57,194 nucleotides of DNA from Caulobacter vibrioides OR37 (GTDB lineage Bacteria > Pseudomonadota > Alphaproteobacteria > Caulobacterales > Caulobacteraceae). Under the pieces are notes generated by a model that saw only the letters and a program-made list of their open reading frames with translations, was not told the DNA's origin and did not search any database. The position numbers and the translations under genes are program-made. The stretch spans positions 1-57,194 of the forward strand of contig NZ_APMP01000030.1 of assembly GCF_000372645.1 (NCBI RefSeq), read 5' to 3'. Position 1 is the stretch's first letter. Every line of letters begins with the position of its first letter. Below, one piece after another: positions 8,121 to 16,536 of the stretch.

Positions 8121-8785
8121 CCAGCGCGATCGATCCGCTCTTCGTCGAACGCTGCATCGAGGCGCTGCTGTTCGCGGCGGCCGAGCCGCTCAGCGACCTG
8201 GACCTGGCCAAGCGCCTGCCCGCCGGGGCCGATATCGCGGCCGGCGTCGCGGCCCTGCGCGCGCGCTATGAGGGGCGAGGCATCGAGCTGGTCAAGGTGG
8301 CCGACCGCTGGCGTTTCCAGACGGCGGTCGACCTGTCCTTCCTGATGACCGAGGAGCGGGAAGAGCCCCGCCGTCTCTCCAAGGCCGCTCAGGAGACCCT
8401 GGCCATCGTCGCTTATCACCAGCCGGTGACCCGCGCAGAGATCGAGGCCGTGCGCGGCGTACAGGCCAGCCGGGGCACCCTGGACGTCCTGCTGGAGCTG
8501 GGGCTGATCCGGATGCGCGGCCGTCGACGCACGCCGGGCCGGCCGGTGACGTTCGGCACGACCGACGCCTTCCTGGAGCACTATGGACTGGCCAGCCTGG
8601 CCGATCTGCCCGGCGTCGCCGAGATGAAGGCCGCAGGCCTGCTGGAAATGAACCTGCCGCCCGGCTTCACCGTGCCCGATCCGCTGGGCCTGCGCGCCGG
8701 CGAGGACGAGGACCCGCTGGACCTGGACGATGGCGACGCGCCCGAATTCGCGCAGGACTTCCTGGGCGAGCCGGAAAAGGCTTAG
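8117..8785 (+). CDS. scpB: Segregation and condensation protein ScpB
   Basis: A 222-residue partner of ScpA with two winged-helix domains (residues ~8-90 and ~95-170). The second contains the conserved LAIVAYHQPVTRAEIEAVRGV and the GRRRTPGRPVTFGTTDAFLEHYGL strand and helix. An acidic tail (EDEDPLDLDDGDAPEF) follows. The ATG overlaps the scpA stop by four bases, as is usual for this dimer-forming pair. Confidence 0.93.
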   Translation: MTSAIDPLFVERCIEALLFAAAEPLSDLDLAKRLPAGADIAAGVAALRARYEGRGIELVKVADRWRFQTAVDLSFLMTEEREEPRRLSKAAQETLAIVAYHQPVTRAEIEAVRGVQASRGTLDVLLELGLIRMRGRRRTPGRPVTFGTTDAFLEHYGLASLADLPGVAEMKAAGLLEMNLPPGFTVPDPLGLRAGEDEDPLDLDDGDAPEFAQDFLGEPEKA

Positions 8786-8800
8786 GGCGGCTCTACCCGC

Positions 8801-9124
8801 CTAAGCCATCACGTCGGCCAGGATTCCGGTTTTCCTCTTCAAGGCCGGATCGTTCTGGACCTGCTGCTTGATCATGTCCTTGATCTTGTCCTCGACCGCC
8901 TTGCGCTTGTCGTCGGGCAGGGCCTTCACCTGCTCCTCGGTCAGGCCCAGCCTGGCCAGCATCATGGCCCGCATCTTCTGGGCGGGCGTCATGGCCTGAT
9001 ATTTCTCGAACGCCTCGCGGGGCGAGGTCGGGTCGGCGGCCGCGCTGGCGCCCGCGCCCGAGATCGCGCTCGGGCCGCTGTAGGGACCGACGGCGCCGGC
9101 TGAACCGATGGACATGATCGACAT
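8801..9124 (-). CDS. Conserved hypothetical protein, Met/Lys-rich C-terminal helices
   Basis: A 107-residue protein of unknown function. The first 35 residues are Gly/Ala/Ser-rich. The rest is helical and charged: FEKYQAMTPAQKMRAMMLARLGLTEEQVKALPDD, then KRKAVEDKIKDMIKQQ. Similar short proteins with a TPAxxMRAMMLAxLGLTEE core are, to my knowledge, widespread as hypotheticals in proteobacteria. ATG at 9124 has a GGGGA-type site. It is convergent with scpB and ends 16 bases from it. There is no signal peptide or membrane segment. Confidence 0.7.
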   Translation of the reverse strand: MSIMSIGSAGAVGPYSGPSAISGAGASAAADPTSPREAFEKYQAMTPAQKMRAMMLARLGLTEEQVKALPDDKRKAVEDKIKDMIKQQVQNDPALKRKTGILADVMA

Positions 9125-9446
9125 GAGCGCTTCCCCGCTGAAGGTCGCGCGTCCGCCGCAAGAAGCGGGCCAGACGATTTAGCTCGCCATTTCCGTCGCT
9201 TGGCCGGGAGAAGCGCGTCCGATGTCGCGCTCTCGGTCAACTTGACCGAGCAGAACTTGCCGCCTTTGGGCCTTAAAGGCGAGCCGGGCGTGACGGTCCG
9301 TGGGTTGAGCGGATTCGCCGGCCCGCGACCGGCGGTCCTCGTGACGTCGACAGTGGCCGCTGGTCTCGCGAAGGCCTATATTTAGCGGCATGTTGTAACG
9401 ACGCGTCGCAGCGGCTATGGGGCGCTGTCGCAAGGAGTCTTTGGCT
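9125..9446. other. 322-base gap upstream of tatA
   Basis: Between the divergently transcribed hypothetical gene and tatA. Short frames here have no ribosome site or recognisable protein pattern. TATATT at 9377-9382 resembles a -10 element for tatA, but the hexamer 17 bases upstream (TGGCCG) is a poor -35. No RNA gene was recognised. Confidence 0.4.
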
Positions 9447-9674
9447 ATGGGAAGTCTCGGTCCGATCCACTGGATCATCGTCGCCGTCGTCGTACTGCTG
9501 CTGTTCGGCGGTCGCGGCAAGCTGTCGGGCGTCATGGGTGACGCCGCCAAGGGCATCAAGGCCTTCCGCGACGGCCTGAAGGACGAGCCGGTCAGCAGCG
9601 ACGTCGCCGAGAACAAGGCCACCGGCGCGCTGCCGCGCACCGAGGCCGAGAAGGAAGAGCTGCGCAAGTCGTAG
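9447..9674 (+). CDS. tatA: Twin-arginine translocase subunit TatA
   Basis: A 75-residue TatA: a short periplasmic N-terminus (MGSLGPIHW), one transmembrane helix ([13 protein letters not shown]), a hinge, an amphipathic helix ([20 protein letters not shown]) and a charged tail. TatA oligomers form the variable-size pore that exports folded proteins. ATG at 9447 has AAGGAG nine bases upstream. It heads tatA-tatB-tatC. Confidence 0.95.
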   Translation: MGSLGPIHWIIVAVVVLLLFGGRGKLSGVMGDAAKGIKAFRDGLKDEPVSSDVAENKATGALPRTEAEKEELRKS

Positions 9675-9683
9675 TCATCGCCG

Positions 9684-9737
9684 CGCGCGGGGAAGGGTCT
9701 CCGCGCGACGATCCAACCTTGGGGGAGCCTCGGCTCC
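9684..9737 (+). promoter_or_regulatory. Two hairpins in the tatA-tatB gap
   Basis: Two perfect inverted repeats fill the 83-base gap: CGCGCGG (9684-9690) with CCGCGCG (9701-9707), and GGAGCC (9724-9729) with GGCTCC (9732-9737). Neither has a T-run. They could protect tatA mRNA or lower read-through into tatB, fitting the known excess of TatA over TatB and TatC. Confidence 0.4.
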
Positions 9738-9757
9738 GCCCGGTCTAAGGCGCGTCC

Positions 9758-10345
9758 ATGCTTCCTGATATCGGCGGCACAGAACTCCTTGTCATCGCCG
9801 CCGTCGCCCTGATCGTGGTCGGTCCGAAGGACTTGCCCGTCCTGCTGCGCAAGCTGGGCCAGTTCATTGGCAAGATGCGCGGCATGGCGTCGGAATTCCG
9901 CGCCAGCTTCGACGAGATGGCGCGCCAGTCCGAGCTGGACGAGCTGCGCCGCGAGGTCCAGGCCATGCGCGCGGGCCAATACGCCGCCCCCGCTCAGCCC
10001 GCCGCGCCCAATCCCGTCGACCAGACCTTCGCCGACATCGACGCCTCGCTCAGCAGCGGGGCGATGCAGATGCACCCCTATGCCGGGGCCGAGATCCATA
10101 GCCCGGCGCCCGAGCCCTCCATCCTGCCGCCGACCCCGGCTCCCCCCGCCGAGATCGTCGAGGCCAAGCCCAAGCGCGCGCCGCGCAAGAAGGCCGAGCC
10201 CGCGCTCGCCGAGCCGGCCAAGGCCCCGCGCAAGCGCGCGCCCGCCAAGAAGGACGTCGCGGTCGAGGCGCCCAAGGCGACCCGCGCGCCGCGCAAGAAG
10301 ACGGCCAAGGCCGGCGGCTCCACCGCTTCGGACATCGCCTCGTGA
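9758..10345 (+). CDS. tatB: Twin-arginine translocase subunit TatB
   Basis: A 195-residue TatB: MLPDIGGTELLVIAAVALIVVGPKDLPVLLRKLGQ is the diagnostic N-terminus (membrane helix, VGPKDLP hinge, amphipathic helix). A long Pro/Ala/Lys-rich cytoplasmic tail with repeated APRKK-type blocks follows. TatB and TatC form the signal-peptide receptor. The stop overlaps the tatC start (GTGA). Confidence 0.95.
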   Translation: MLPDIGGTELLVIAAVALIVVGPKDLPVLLRKLGQFIGKMRGMASEFRASFDEMARQSELDELRREVQAMRAGQYAAPAQPAAPNPVDQTFADIDASLSSGAMQMHPYAGAEIHSPAPEPSILPPTPAPPAEIVEAKPKRAPRKKAEPALAEPAKAPRKRAPAKKDVAVEAPKATRAPRKKTAKAGGSTASDIAS

Positions 10346-11250
10346 ACGACAAGGCCATCGGATACGACCCCGAGGACGAGATCGAATCCTCGCGCGCGCC
10401 GCTCCTCGATCACCTGATCGAGCTGCGGATGCGGCTGATCATCTGCGTCGGCGCGATCGCCGTCGCGTTCGGGATCTGCTTCGCCTTCGTCAAGCAGATC
10501 TTCCTGTTCCTGGTGCGCCCGTTCACCGTGGCCGAGGGCCTGAAGGCGGTGCAGGAATCCGGCGGCGGCCATCACGGCTCGTTCGACCTGCTGCTGGCCC
10601 TGGTCGGGATCAAGCACGTGCCGCCGGGGGCGTTGAAGGACATCACCCTGCAGGCCACCGCGCCGCTGGAACAGTTCTTCACCAACATCAAGCTGTCGGC
10701 CTTCGCGGCCATCGTCCTGGCCTTCCCGATCATCGCCTGGCAGCTGTATCGCTTCGTCGCGCCGGGCCTGTACAAGCAGGAGCGCAACGCCTTCCTGCCG
10801 TTCCTGATCGCCTCGCCGGTGCTGTTCCTGATGGGCGCGGCGCTGGTCTATTACGTGATGCTGCCGTTCGTGCTGTGGTTCTCGCTGTCGCAGCAGATCG
10901 TCGGCGAGGGCGTGAAGGTGGTGCTGCAGACCAAGGTCTCGGAGTACCTGACCCTGGTGACCACGCTGCTGCTGGCTTTTGGCCTCAGCTTCCAGCTGCC
11001 GGTGGTGCTGTCTCTGGCGGGCCTGGCGGGGTTGGTCGATTCCAAGATGCTGCGGTCGGGCCGTCGCTACGCCATCGTCGCCGTCTTCGTGGTGGCGGCC
11101 ATCGTCACCCCGCCCGACCCGATCAGCCAGATCACGCTCGCGGTGCCGCTATGTCTGCTCTACGAGATCTCCATCTGGTGCGTGTGGCTGATTGAGCGCC
11201 GCCGCAAGAAGGAAGACGAGGAAGCCGGCCGGGATGTGATCTCGGTCTAG
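10342..11250 (+). CDS. tatC: Twin-arginine translocase subunit TatC
   Basis: A 302-residue polytopic protein with six predicted membrane helices. The conserved N-terminal PLLDHLIELRMRLI precedes helix 1 and forms the twin-arginine binding site, and the FVAPGLYKQER loop is typical. A basic tail (ERRRKKEDEE) ends it. The GTG start overlaps tatB by four bases. An insertion around residues 70-100 (ESGGGHHGSFDLLLALVGIKH) makes the first periplasmic loop longer than in E. coli TatC. Confidence 0.95.
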   Translation: MNDKAIGYDPEDEIESSRAPLLDHLIELRMRLIICVGAIAVAFGICFAFVKQIFLFLVRPFTVAEGLKAVQESGGGHHGSFDLLLALVGIKHVPPGALKDITLQATAPLEQFFTNIKLSAFAAIVLAFPIIAWQLYRFVAPGLYKQERNAFLPFLIASPVLFLMGAALVYYVMLPFVLWFSLSQQIVGEGVKVVLQTKVSEYLTLVTTLLLAFGLSFQLPVVLSLAGLAGLVDSKMLRSGRRYAIVAVFVVAAIVTPPDPISQITLAVPLCLLYEISIWCVWLIERRRKKEDEEAGRDVISV

Positions 11251-11480
11251 CGGCTAGCGTTCTCTTTGTGCCCGCCCGAGCGTCGCCCCTGACCGGGTGC
11301 GTCATCCGGTCGCACGCCCGCGTTTCCGGGATCCGGCGCGGTGTTCGGCGGCGCGAGCGGCGTCCGGGCGGATCACGAAGCCGTGGGGCGGCGACCAGGG
11401 CCGCCGGAACGCTTGGCGCCCCCGCCGACGCGCCTTAGAGAGGGCGTTTCTTCTCCGCCTTACTCCCGAGCTTGCGTTCG

Positions 11481-12875
11481 ATGCACGACATCAAGGCCAT
11501 CCGCGACAATCCCGAAGCCTTCGACCGCCACTGGTCGGCCAAGGGCCGCTCGGGCGCGGCCGCCGAGGCGGTCAAGCTGGACGTGCAACTGCGCGCCGCC
11601 CAGACCGCCTTGCAGGAAGCCCAGGCCAAGCGCAACGAAAGCTCCAAGCTGATTGGCATGGCCAAGGCCAAGAAGGACGAGGCCGAGGCCCAGCGCCTGA
11701 TGGCCGAGGTCGAGGCGCTGAAGGGCGTCATGGCCGCCGCCGCCGAGGAGCAGGAGCTGGTCGGCGGCAAGCTGAAGGACCTGCTGGCGTCCTTGCCCAA
11801 CATCCCCGCGCCCGAGGTTCCCGAGGGCGAGGACGAGCACGGCAATGTCGAGCAGCGCGTCTGGGGCGACGCCAAGGCCCTGCCGGCCGGCAAGCTGAAC
11901 GCGCCGAAGGACCACGTCGATCTGGGCGCGGCCCTGGGCGGCATGGACTTCGAAGCCGCCGCCCGCATGAGCGGCGCGCGCTTCGTGGTGCTGAAGAAGG
12001 AGATCGCCCGCCTGGAGCGCGCCATCGGCCAGTTCATGCTGGACCTGCAGACGGTCGAGCATGGGTACACGGAGGTTAGTCCGCCGCTGCTGGTGCGCGA
12101 TGAGGCGCTGTACGGCACGGGCCAGCTGCCGAAGTTCGCCGAGGATCTGTTCGCTAGCGTGACCGTTGGCTACGTGACCGACGTCATAAACACCTCCATT
12201 GGCCGTGAGCCCGACCGCTCCATCAAGGAGCGTGAACAGCATTTTCTCGATCGTACGTCGGGTCGGCACTGGCTAATCCCCACTGCCGAGGTCTCCCTCA
12301 CCAACATCGTCCGCGAGCAGTTGGTCGCCGAGGAAGAGCTGCCGATGCGCCTGACGGCCCTGACGCCGTCGTTCCGCGCCGAGGCGGGCTCGGCCGGGCG
12401 CGACACGCGCGGCATGATCCGTCAGCACCAGTTCTACAAGGTCGAGCTGGTCTCGATCACCACGCCCGACCAGTCCGAGGACGAGCATCAGCGCATGGTC
12501 GAGTGCGCCGAGGCCGTGCTGAAGAAGCTGGAGCTGCCGTTCCGCACGATGCTGCTCTGCACCGGCGACATGGGCTTCGGCGCGCGCAAGACCTACGACC
12601 TCGAGGTCTGGCTGCCGTCGCAGAACATGTACCGCGAGATCAGCTCGTGCTCGAACTGCGGCGACTTCCAGGCCCGTCGCATGGACGCCCGCTACCGCAA
12701 GACCGGCGAGAAGGGCGGCCATTTCGTCCACACCCTGAACGGCTCTGGCCTGGCCGTCGGCCGCACCCTGGTCGCCGTGCTGGAGAACTACCAGGACGAG
12801 GGCGGCCGCATCCACATCCCGGCCGCGCTGCAACCCTATATGGGCGGGCTGACGCATATCGGGGGGCAGGGGTGA
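11481..12875 (+). CDS. serS: Serine--tRNA ligase
   Basis: A 464-residue class II aminoacyl-tRNA synthetase. Residues 1-110 form the long antiparallel coiled coil that holds tRNA(Ser). Motif 2 is [21 protein letters not shown] and motif 3 is [19 protein letters not shown]. The ATG at 11481 starts [15 protein letters not shown], the family start; an in-frame TTG at 11472 is less likely. The 230 bases upstream hold no recognisable gene, and I see no T-box. Confidence 0.96.
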   Translation: MHDIKAIRDNPEAFDRHWSAKGRSGAAAEAVKLDVQLRAAQTALQEAQAKRNESSKLIGMAKAKKDEAEAQRLMAEVEALKGVMAAAAEEQELVGGKLKDLLASLPNIPAPEVPEGEDEHGNVEQRVWGDAKALPAGKLNAPKDHVDLGAALGGMDFEAAARMSGARFVVLKKEIARLERAIGQFMLDLQTVEHGYTEVSPPLLVRDEALYGTGQLPKFAEDLFASVTVGYVTDVINTSIGREPDRSIKEREQHFLDRTSGRHWLIPTAEVSLTNIVREQLVAEEELPMRLTALTPSFRAEAGSAGRDTRGMIRQHQFYKVELVSITTPDQSEDEHQRMVECAEAVLKKLELPFRTMLLCTGDMGFGARKTYDLEVWLPSQNMYREISSCSNCGDFQARRMDARYRKTGEKGGHFVHTLNGSGLAVGRTLVAVLENYQDEGGRIHIPAALQPYMGGLTHIGGQG

Positions 12876-12893
12876 GCCCGGCGCGTGAAGTGT

Positions 12894-13020
12894 CCTTCCC
12901 CCTTGATGGGGGAAGGGTAGGGATGGGGGTGACGCCGCGTCTCCGCCAGACCAAGGCCGGTCGGTTGATCGTCCACGGCCGCATCACCCCCACCCAACCC
13001 TCCCCCATCGAGGGGGAGGG
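12894..13020. repeat. Dispersed palindromic repeat element, copy 1
   Basis: An imperfect ~127-base inverted repeat between serS and surE. Each end is itself a hairpin: CCTTCCCCC-ttgat-GGGGGAAGG (12894-12916) and CCCTCCCCC-atcga-GGGGGAGGG (12998-13020). Inside these, a GGGTAGGGATGGGGGTGA-type arm faces its near complement. A second copy with the same plan lies at 44961-45076. Confidence 0.8.
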
Positions 13021-13028
13021 CTAAGGTC

Positions 13029-13835
13029 ATGCGCATCCTCCTGACCAACGACGACGGCATCAACGCGCCGGGCTTGCAGAGCCTGGAGCGGATCGCCCGC
13101 GCCCTGACCGACGACGTCTGGATCTGCGCGCCGGAGTACGAGCAGTCGGGGGCCAGCCGGGCGCTGACCCTTTCGGACCCGATCCGCGTGCGGAAGCTGG
13201 ACGACCGCTGCTTCGCCGTCGAGGGCACGCCGACCGACTGCGTGATGATGGCCGTTCAGCAGCTGATCGACGGCCCCGCGCCGGACCTGGTGCTGTCGGG
13301 CGTCAATCGCGGCCAGAACCTGGCCGAGGACGTCACCCTGTCGGGCACGGTGGCCGGCGCCATCGAGGGCATGACTCACGGCATCCCGTCGATCGCCCTG
13401 TCCCAGACCATGACCTTCTTCCACGAGGAGATCGTCGCCCACTGGGAGACCGCCGAGGCCTTCGGGCCGGGGATCATCCAGCGCCTGCTGGAGGTGGGCT
13501 GGCCCGCCGACGTGATCATGAACGTCAACTTCCCGGCCGTTTCGCCCGACAAGGTCGCCGAGGTCGAGGTCACGCGCCAGGGCTTCCGCGACGGGCTGCT
13601 GCGCACGATGGAAAAGCGCACCGACCTGCGCGGCCGCGACTATTACTGGATGGGCTTCTCGGCCAAGGCCTCGCAGCCGGCCGTCGGCACCGACCTGCGG
13701 GCGATTTATGAAGGCCGCATCTCGGTGACGCCGCTGCATATCGACCTGACGCACAACGAGACCGTCCACGCGCTGAAGGGCGTGCTGGGCGGGGCGCCGC
13801 CCAAGTCCGTCAAACCGGTTCGGGCGGATAGATGA
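13029..13835 (+). CDS. surE: 5'/3'-nucleotidase SurE
   Basis: A 268-residue metal-dependent phosphatase for nucleoside monophosphates. The N-terminal [17 protein letters not shown] carries the metal-binding DD pair. [30 protein letters not shown] and the [10 protein letters not shown] segment are the other SurE signatures. It starts eight bases after the repeat element, so its promoter lies within or before the element, or it is read from serS. The stop overlaps pcm as ATGA, the conserved surE-pcm pair. Confidence 0.95.
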   Translation: MRILLTNDDGINAPGLQSLERIARALTDDVWICAPEYEQSGASRALTLSDPIRVRKLDDRCFAVEGTPTDCVMMAVQQLIDGPAPDLVLSGVNRGQNLAEDVTLSGTVAGAIEGMTHGIPSIALSQTMTFFHEEIVAHWETAEAFGPGIIQRLLEVGWPADVIMNVNFPAVSPDKVAEVEVTRQGFRDGLLRTMEKRTDLRGRDYYWMGFSAKASQPAVGTDLRAIYEGRISVTPLHIDLTHNETVHALKGVLGGAPPKSVKPVRADR

Positions 13836-14500
13836 GCGCACGCACGACCAAGGCCGCCGACGCCGCCAAGGCCGACCTGCAACGCCTGATGCAGGCCCTG
13901 CGCGACCAGGGGGTCAACGACGCCCAGGTGCTGCGGGCCATCGAGACGACGCCGCGCGATCTCTTCACGCCCGATCTGTTCAAGGACCGCTCTTGGGAGG
14001 ATTCGGCCCTGCCGATCGCCTGCGGCCAGACGATCAGCCAGCCCTATATCGTCGGCCTGATGACCCAGGCCCTGACCGTCGAGCCGCGCTCGCGGGTGCT
14101 GGAGATCGGCACGGGCTCGGGCTATCAGACCACGATCCTCAGCAAGGTCTCGCGCCTGGTCTATACGATCGAGCGCTACCGGACGCTGATGAAGGAGGCG
14201 GAAGCCCGCTTCAACACGCTGGGCCTGACCAATGTCATCACCAAGTTCGGCGATGGCGGCGAGGGCTGGGCCGAACAGGCGCCGTTCGACCGCATTATGG
14301 TCACGGCGGCGGCCGAAGATGACCCTAAGAAGCTGCTTTCGCAGCTGAAGCCCAACGGCGTGCTGGTCGCGCCGGTGGGCAAGGGGCCAGTTCAGAGCCT
14401 TCGTCGCTATGCCGGCGATGGCAAAGGGGGCTTCCGGGTCGAGATCCTTTGCGACGTGCGCTTCGTGCCGCTGCTGGCCGGCGTGGCCAAGGATCAGTGA
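13832..14500 (+). CDS. pcm: Protein-L-isoaspartate O-methyltransferase
   Basis: A 222-residue SAM-dependent methyltransferase that starts repair of isoaspartyl residues. Motif I is [15 protein letters not shown]. The substrate-binding [17 protein letters not shown] precedes it, and the [25 protein letters not shown] segment is motif II/III. Four-base overlap with surE. The N-terminal extension ([15 protein letters not shown]) is a helix. Confidence 0.95.
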   Translation: MSARTTKAADAAKADLQRLMQALRDQGVNDAQVLRAIETTPRDLFTPDLFKDRSWEDSALPIACGQTISQPYIVGLMTQALTVEPRSRVLEIGTGSGYQTTILSKVSRLVYTIERYRTLMKEAEARFNTLGLTNVITKFGDGGEGWAEQAPFDRIMVTAAAEDDPKKLLSQLKPNGVLVAPVGKGPVQSLRRYAGDGKGGFRVEILCDVRFVPLLAGVAKDQ

Positions 14501-14536
14501 CGGGTTGGAGGGCGCGGCGTCTCGCGTCCTTTGGTG

Positions 14537-14551
14537 TTAAAGGTTGGTTTA
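14537..14551 (+). promoter_or_regulatory. CtrA-like box upstream of dipM
   Basis: TTAA-AGGTTGG-TTTA matches the CtrA consensus TTAA-N7-TTAA at seven of eight positions. It lies 45 bases before the dipM ATG, a usual distance for a CtrA-activated promoter. A GGAGCC/GGCTCC hairpin (14559-14577) sits between the box and the ribosome site. Matches of this quality also occur by chance. Confidence 0.4.
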
Positions 14552-14595
14552 CCCTGGCGGAGCCTTCTGGCGGCTCCGGCGGGAAAGGAGAGGCT

Positions 14596-16503
14596 ATGAG
14601 GCAGTTGTGGACGCAAGCGGCGGTGGTCGCGCTGACGGCTGGAACACTCGGCGCCTATGCGGGGAGCGCGGACGCCGCGGGCCAGCGCTTCACGCCGAAC
14701 TTCCCGATCACCCAGCCCGCCGCGCCGCCGGCCGATCAGCCGGTCGCGACCCAGCCCGCGACGACGACCGTCGCGCCGGGAGCCAGCGAAACCCTGCCCA
14801 GGCCAACGCCGATCCCGGTCGCTAGTCCCAGCGCCCCGGCGGTGACCCAGTCCGCCCTGCCGCCGCCGCCGGCCGCCCATCCGGCGCCGACCCGCGCCGC
14901 CTATCAGACCACCGCGCCCGCGCCGACTCTCCGCGCCGCGCCGCCCAAGACCGTGGTCACGACCTCGGTGACCGGTCCGGTCGTTACGGTGAAGGGCAAG
15001 CCCCAGGTGCACGTGGTCGAGTCCGGCGACGCCCTGGACGCCATCGCCCGCGGCATGGGCTCGACGCGCGCCGAACTGGTCGAGATCAACAAGCTCAAGG
15101 CCCCGTATCACCTGAAGCTGGGCCAGAAGATCAAGGGCCCGGCCAGCGAACAGAAGGCCTATGTCGTCCAGCAGGGCGACACGATGTTCTCGATCGCCAA
15201 GCGCTTCAACGTCACCGCCGCCGCCCTGGCCGAGGAGAACGACCTAAAGGCCAGCTCGGCGATCAAGAAGGGCCAGAAGCTGGCCCTGCCGGACGGCTTC
15301 AAGGACAAGGGCCCGATCAAGACGACCCAGGTCATCCCGGGGACGCCCGCCAGCCAGGCCGCCGAGGCCGCGCCGGAGACCGCGACGCCCGCGCCGGCCC
15401 CGACCCGTCAGGCCCCGTCCTCGCGCGTCAGCCGCCAGATCCCGACCGCCGAGACGGCCGAGCCGGCGACGGTCAGCACCACCACCGTCCGCGCCGGCGG
15501 CTCGGTGATCACCGTGGACGGTCCGCCCGAGATCCACGTCGTCAAGTCGGGCGAGACCCTGACCTCGATCGCCAAGCGCTTCGACGTCAGCGTCAAGGAC
15601 CTGGCCGACGAGAACGACATCAAGACGACCAAGGCCCTGCGCCCCGGCCAGCGGATCAAGGGTCCGCCGACCGACCAGAAGGCCTATGTGGCCCAGGCCG
15701 AGGACACCCTGGCCGACGTCGCCAAGCGCTTCAATGTCAGCGTCAGGACGCTGGCCGCGACCAACGGCCTGCGGGCGGGCGCGTCGCTGAAGAAGGGCCA
15801 GAAGATCCGCCTGCCCAGCGGCTATCGCGACAAGGGGCCGATCCGCACGACCACTGTCGTGTCCCGCCCGACCGCCGAGCCGTCGAACACCTACGCCAAG
15901 GTCGAGACCCCGATCACGCCGCCGTCGACCTCGCGGCCGATCTATCCGTCGACGCCGTCGTCTCCGGTTCCCTATACGCCGTCGCCCTCCACCAGCTATC
16001 CGCGTCCCAGCGCGCCGGTCACGGCCCAGCCGACCACGCCCTCGACCACGCGCCCGATCATCGAGAGCAGCGCCGCCCCGACCGAGGCCGAGATCGTCGC
16101 CTCGGGCAAGGGCAAGTTCGCCTGGCCGCTGCGCGGCGAGCTGATTTCGAACTTCGGCGTCAAGGGCACGGGCCAGCGCAATGACGGCCTGAACATCCGC
16201 GCCGCCCAGGGCACGCCGGTGCTGGCCGCCGGCGACGGCGAGGTCGCCTATGCCGGCAACCAGGTGCAGACCTTCGGCAATCTCGTTCTGATCAAGCACG
16301 CCGACGGCTGGGTCACGGCCTACGCGCACCTCTCCAGCATCAATGTGAAGATGCGCCAGCAGGTCAAACAGGGCGAGCAGATCGGCGCCGTCGGCCAGAC
16401 GGGCGGCGTCACCGAGCCGCAGCTGCACTTCGAGATGCGCTACGCGCCTTCGGTCAAGGACAAGGCCAAGCCGGTCGATCCGAACCTGGTGCTGCCGCGC
16501 TGA
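14596..16503 (+). CDS. dipM: DipM-like LytM factor: four LysM domains and degenerate M23 domain
   Basis: A 635-residue periplasmic protein with a signal peptide (ends near SADAA). Four LysM motifs occur as two tandem pairs: HVVESGDALDAIARGMG, AYVVQQGDTMFSIAKRF, HVVKSGETLTSIAKRF and AYVAQAEDTLADVAKRF. A Pro/Ser/Thr-rich linker leads to an M23/LytM domain (~505-635). This is the plan of Caulobacter DipM, which coordinates wall remodelling at division. The zinc-site residues are replaced: N529 and N533 stand where active enzymes have His and Asp, and Q609 replaces the first His of HxH. It should therefore act as a regulator rather than an endopeptidase. AAGGAG precedes the ATG. Confidence 0.9.
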   Translation: MRQLWTQAAVVALTAGTLGAYAGSADAAGQRFTPNFPITQPAAPPADQPVATQPATTTVAPGASETLPRPTPIPVASPSAPAVTQSALPPPPAAHPAPTRAAYQTTAPAPTLRAAPPKTVVTTSVTGPVVTVKGKPQVHVVESGDALDAIARGMGSTRAELVEINKLKAPYHLKLGQKIKGPASEQKAYVVQQGDTMFSIAKRFNVTAAALAEENDLKASSAIKKGQKLALPDGFKDKGPIKTTQVIPGTPASQAAEAAPETATPAPAPTRQAPSSRVSRQIPTAETAEPATVSTTTVRAGGSVITVDGPPEIHVVKSGETLTSIAKRFDVSVKDLADENDIKTTKALRPGQRIKGPPTDQKAYVAQAEDTLADVAKRFNVSVRTLAATNGLRAGASLKKGQKIRLPSGYRDKGPIRTTTVVSRPTAEPSNTYAKVETPITPPSTSRPIYPSTPSSPVPYTPSPSTSYPRPSAPVTAQPTTPSTTRPIIESSAAPTEAEIVASGKGKFAWPLRGELISNFGVKGTGQRNDGLNIRAAQGTPVLAAGDGEVAYAGNQVQTFGNLVLIKHADGWVTAYAHLSSINVKMRQQVKQGEQIGAVGQTGGVTEPQLHFEMRYAPSVKDKAKPVDPNLVLPR

Positions 16504-16512
16504 TGATGTAAG

Positions 16513-16536
16513 GGCCCGCGTCGTAAGAGGCGGGCC
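16513..16536. terminator. Hairpin between convergent dipM and aspartic protease gene
   Basis: GGCCCGC (16513-16519) and GCGGGCC (16530-16536) are perfect 7-base arms around a 10-base loop, in the 32-base gap between two convergent genes. No long T-run follows on either side, so it may end or protect both transcripts without being a strong intrinsic terminator. Confidence 0.5.

Noticed and set aside
9200..9385. 61-codon frame before tatA
   Set aside because: TTG start, no ribosome site, no hydrophobic or charged pattern, and no neighbour that needs it.
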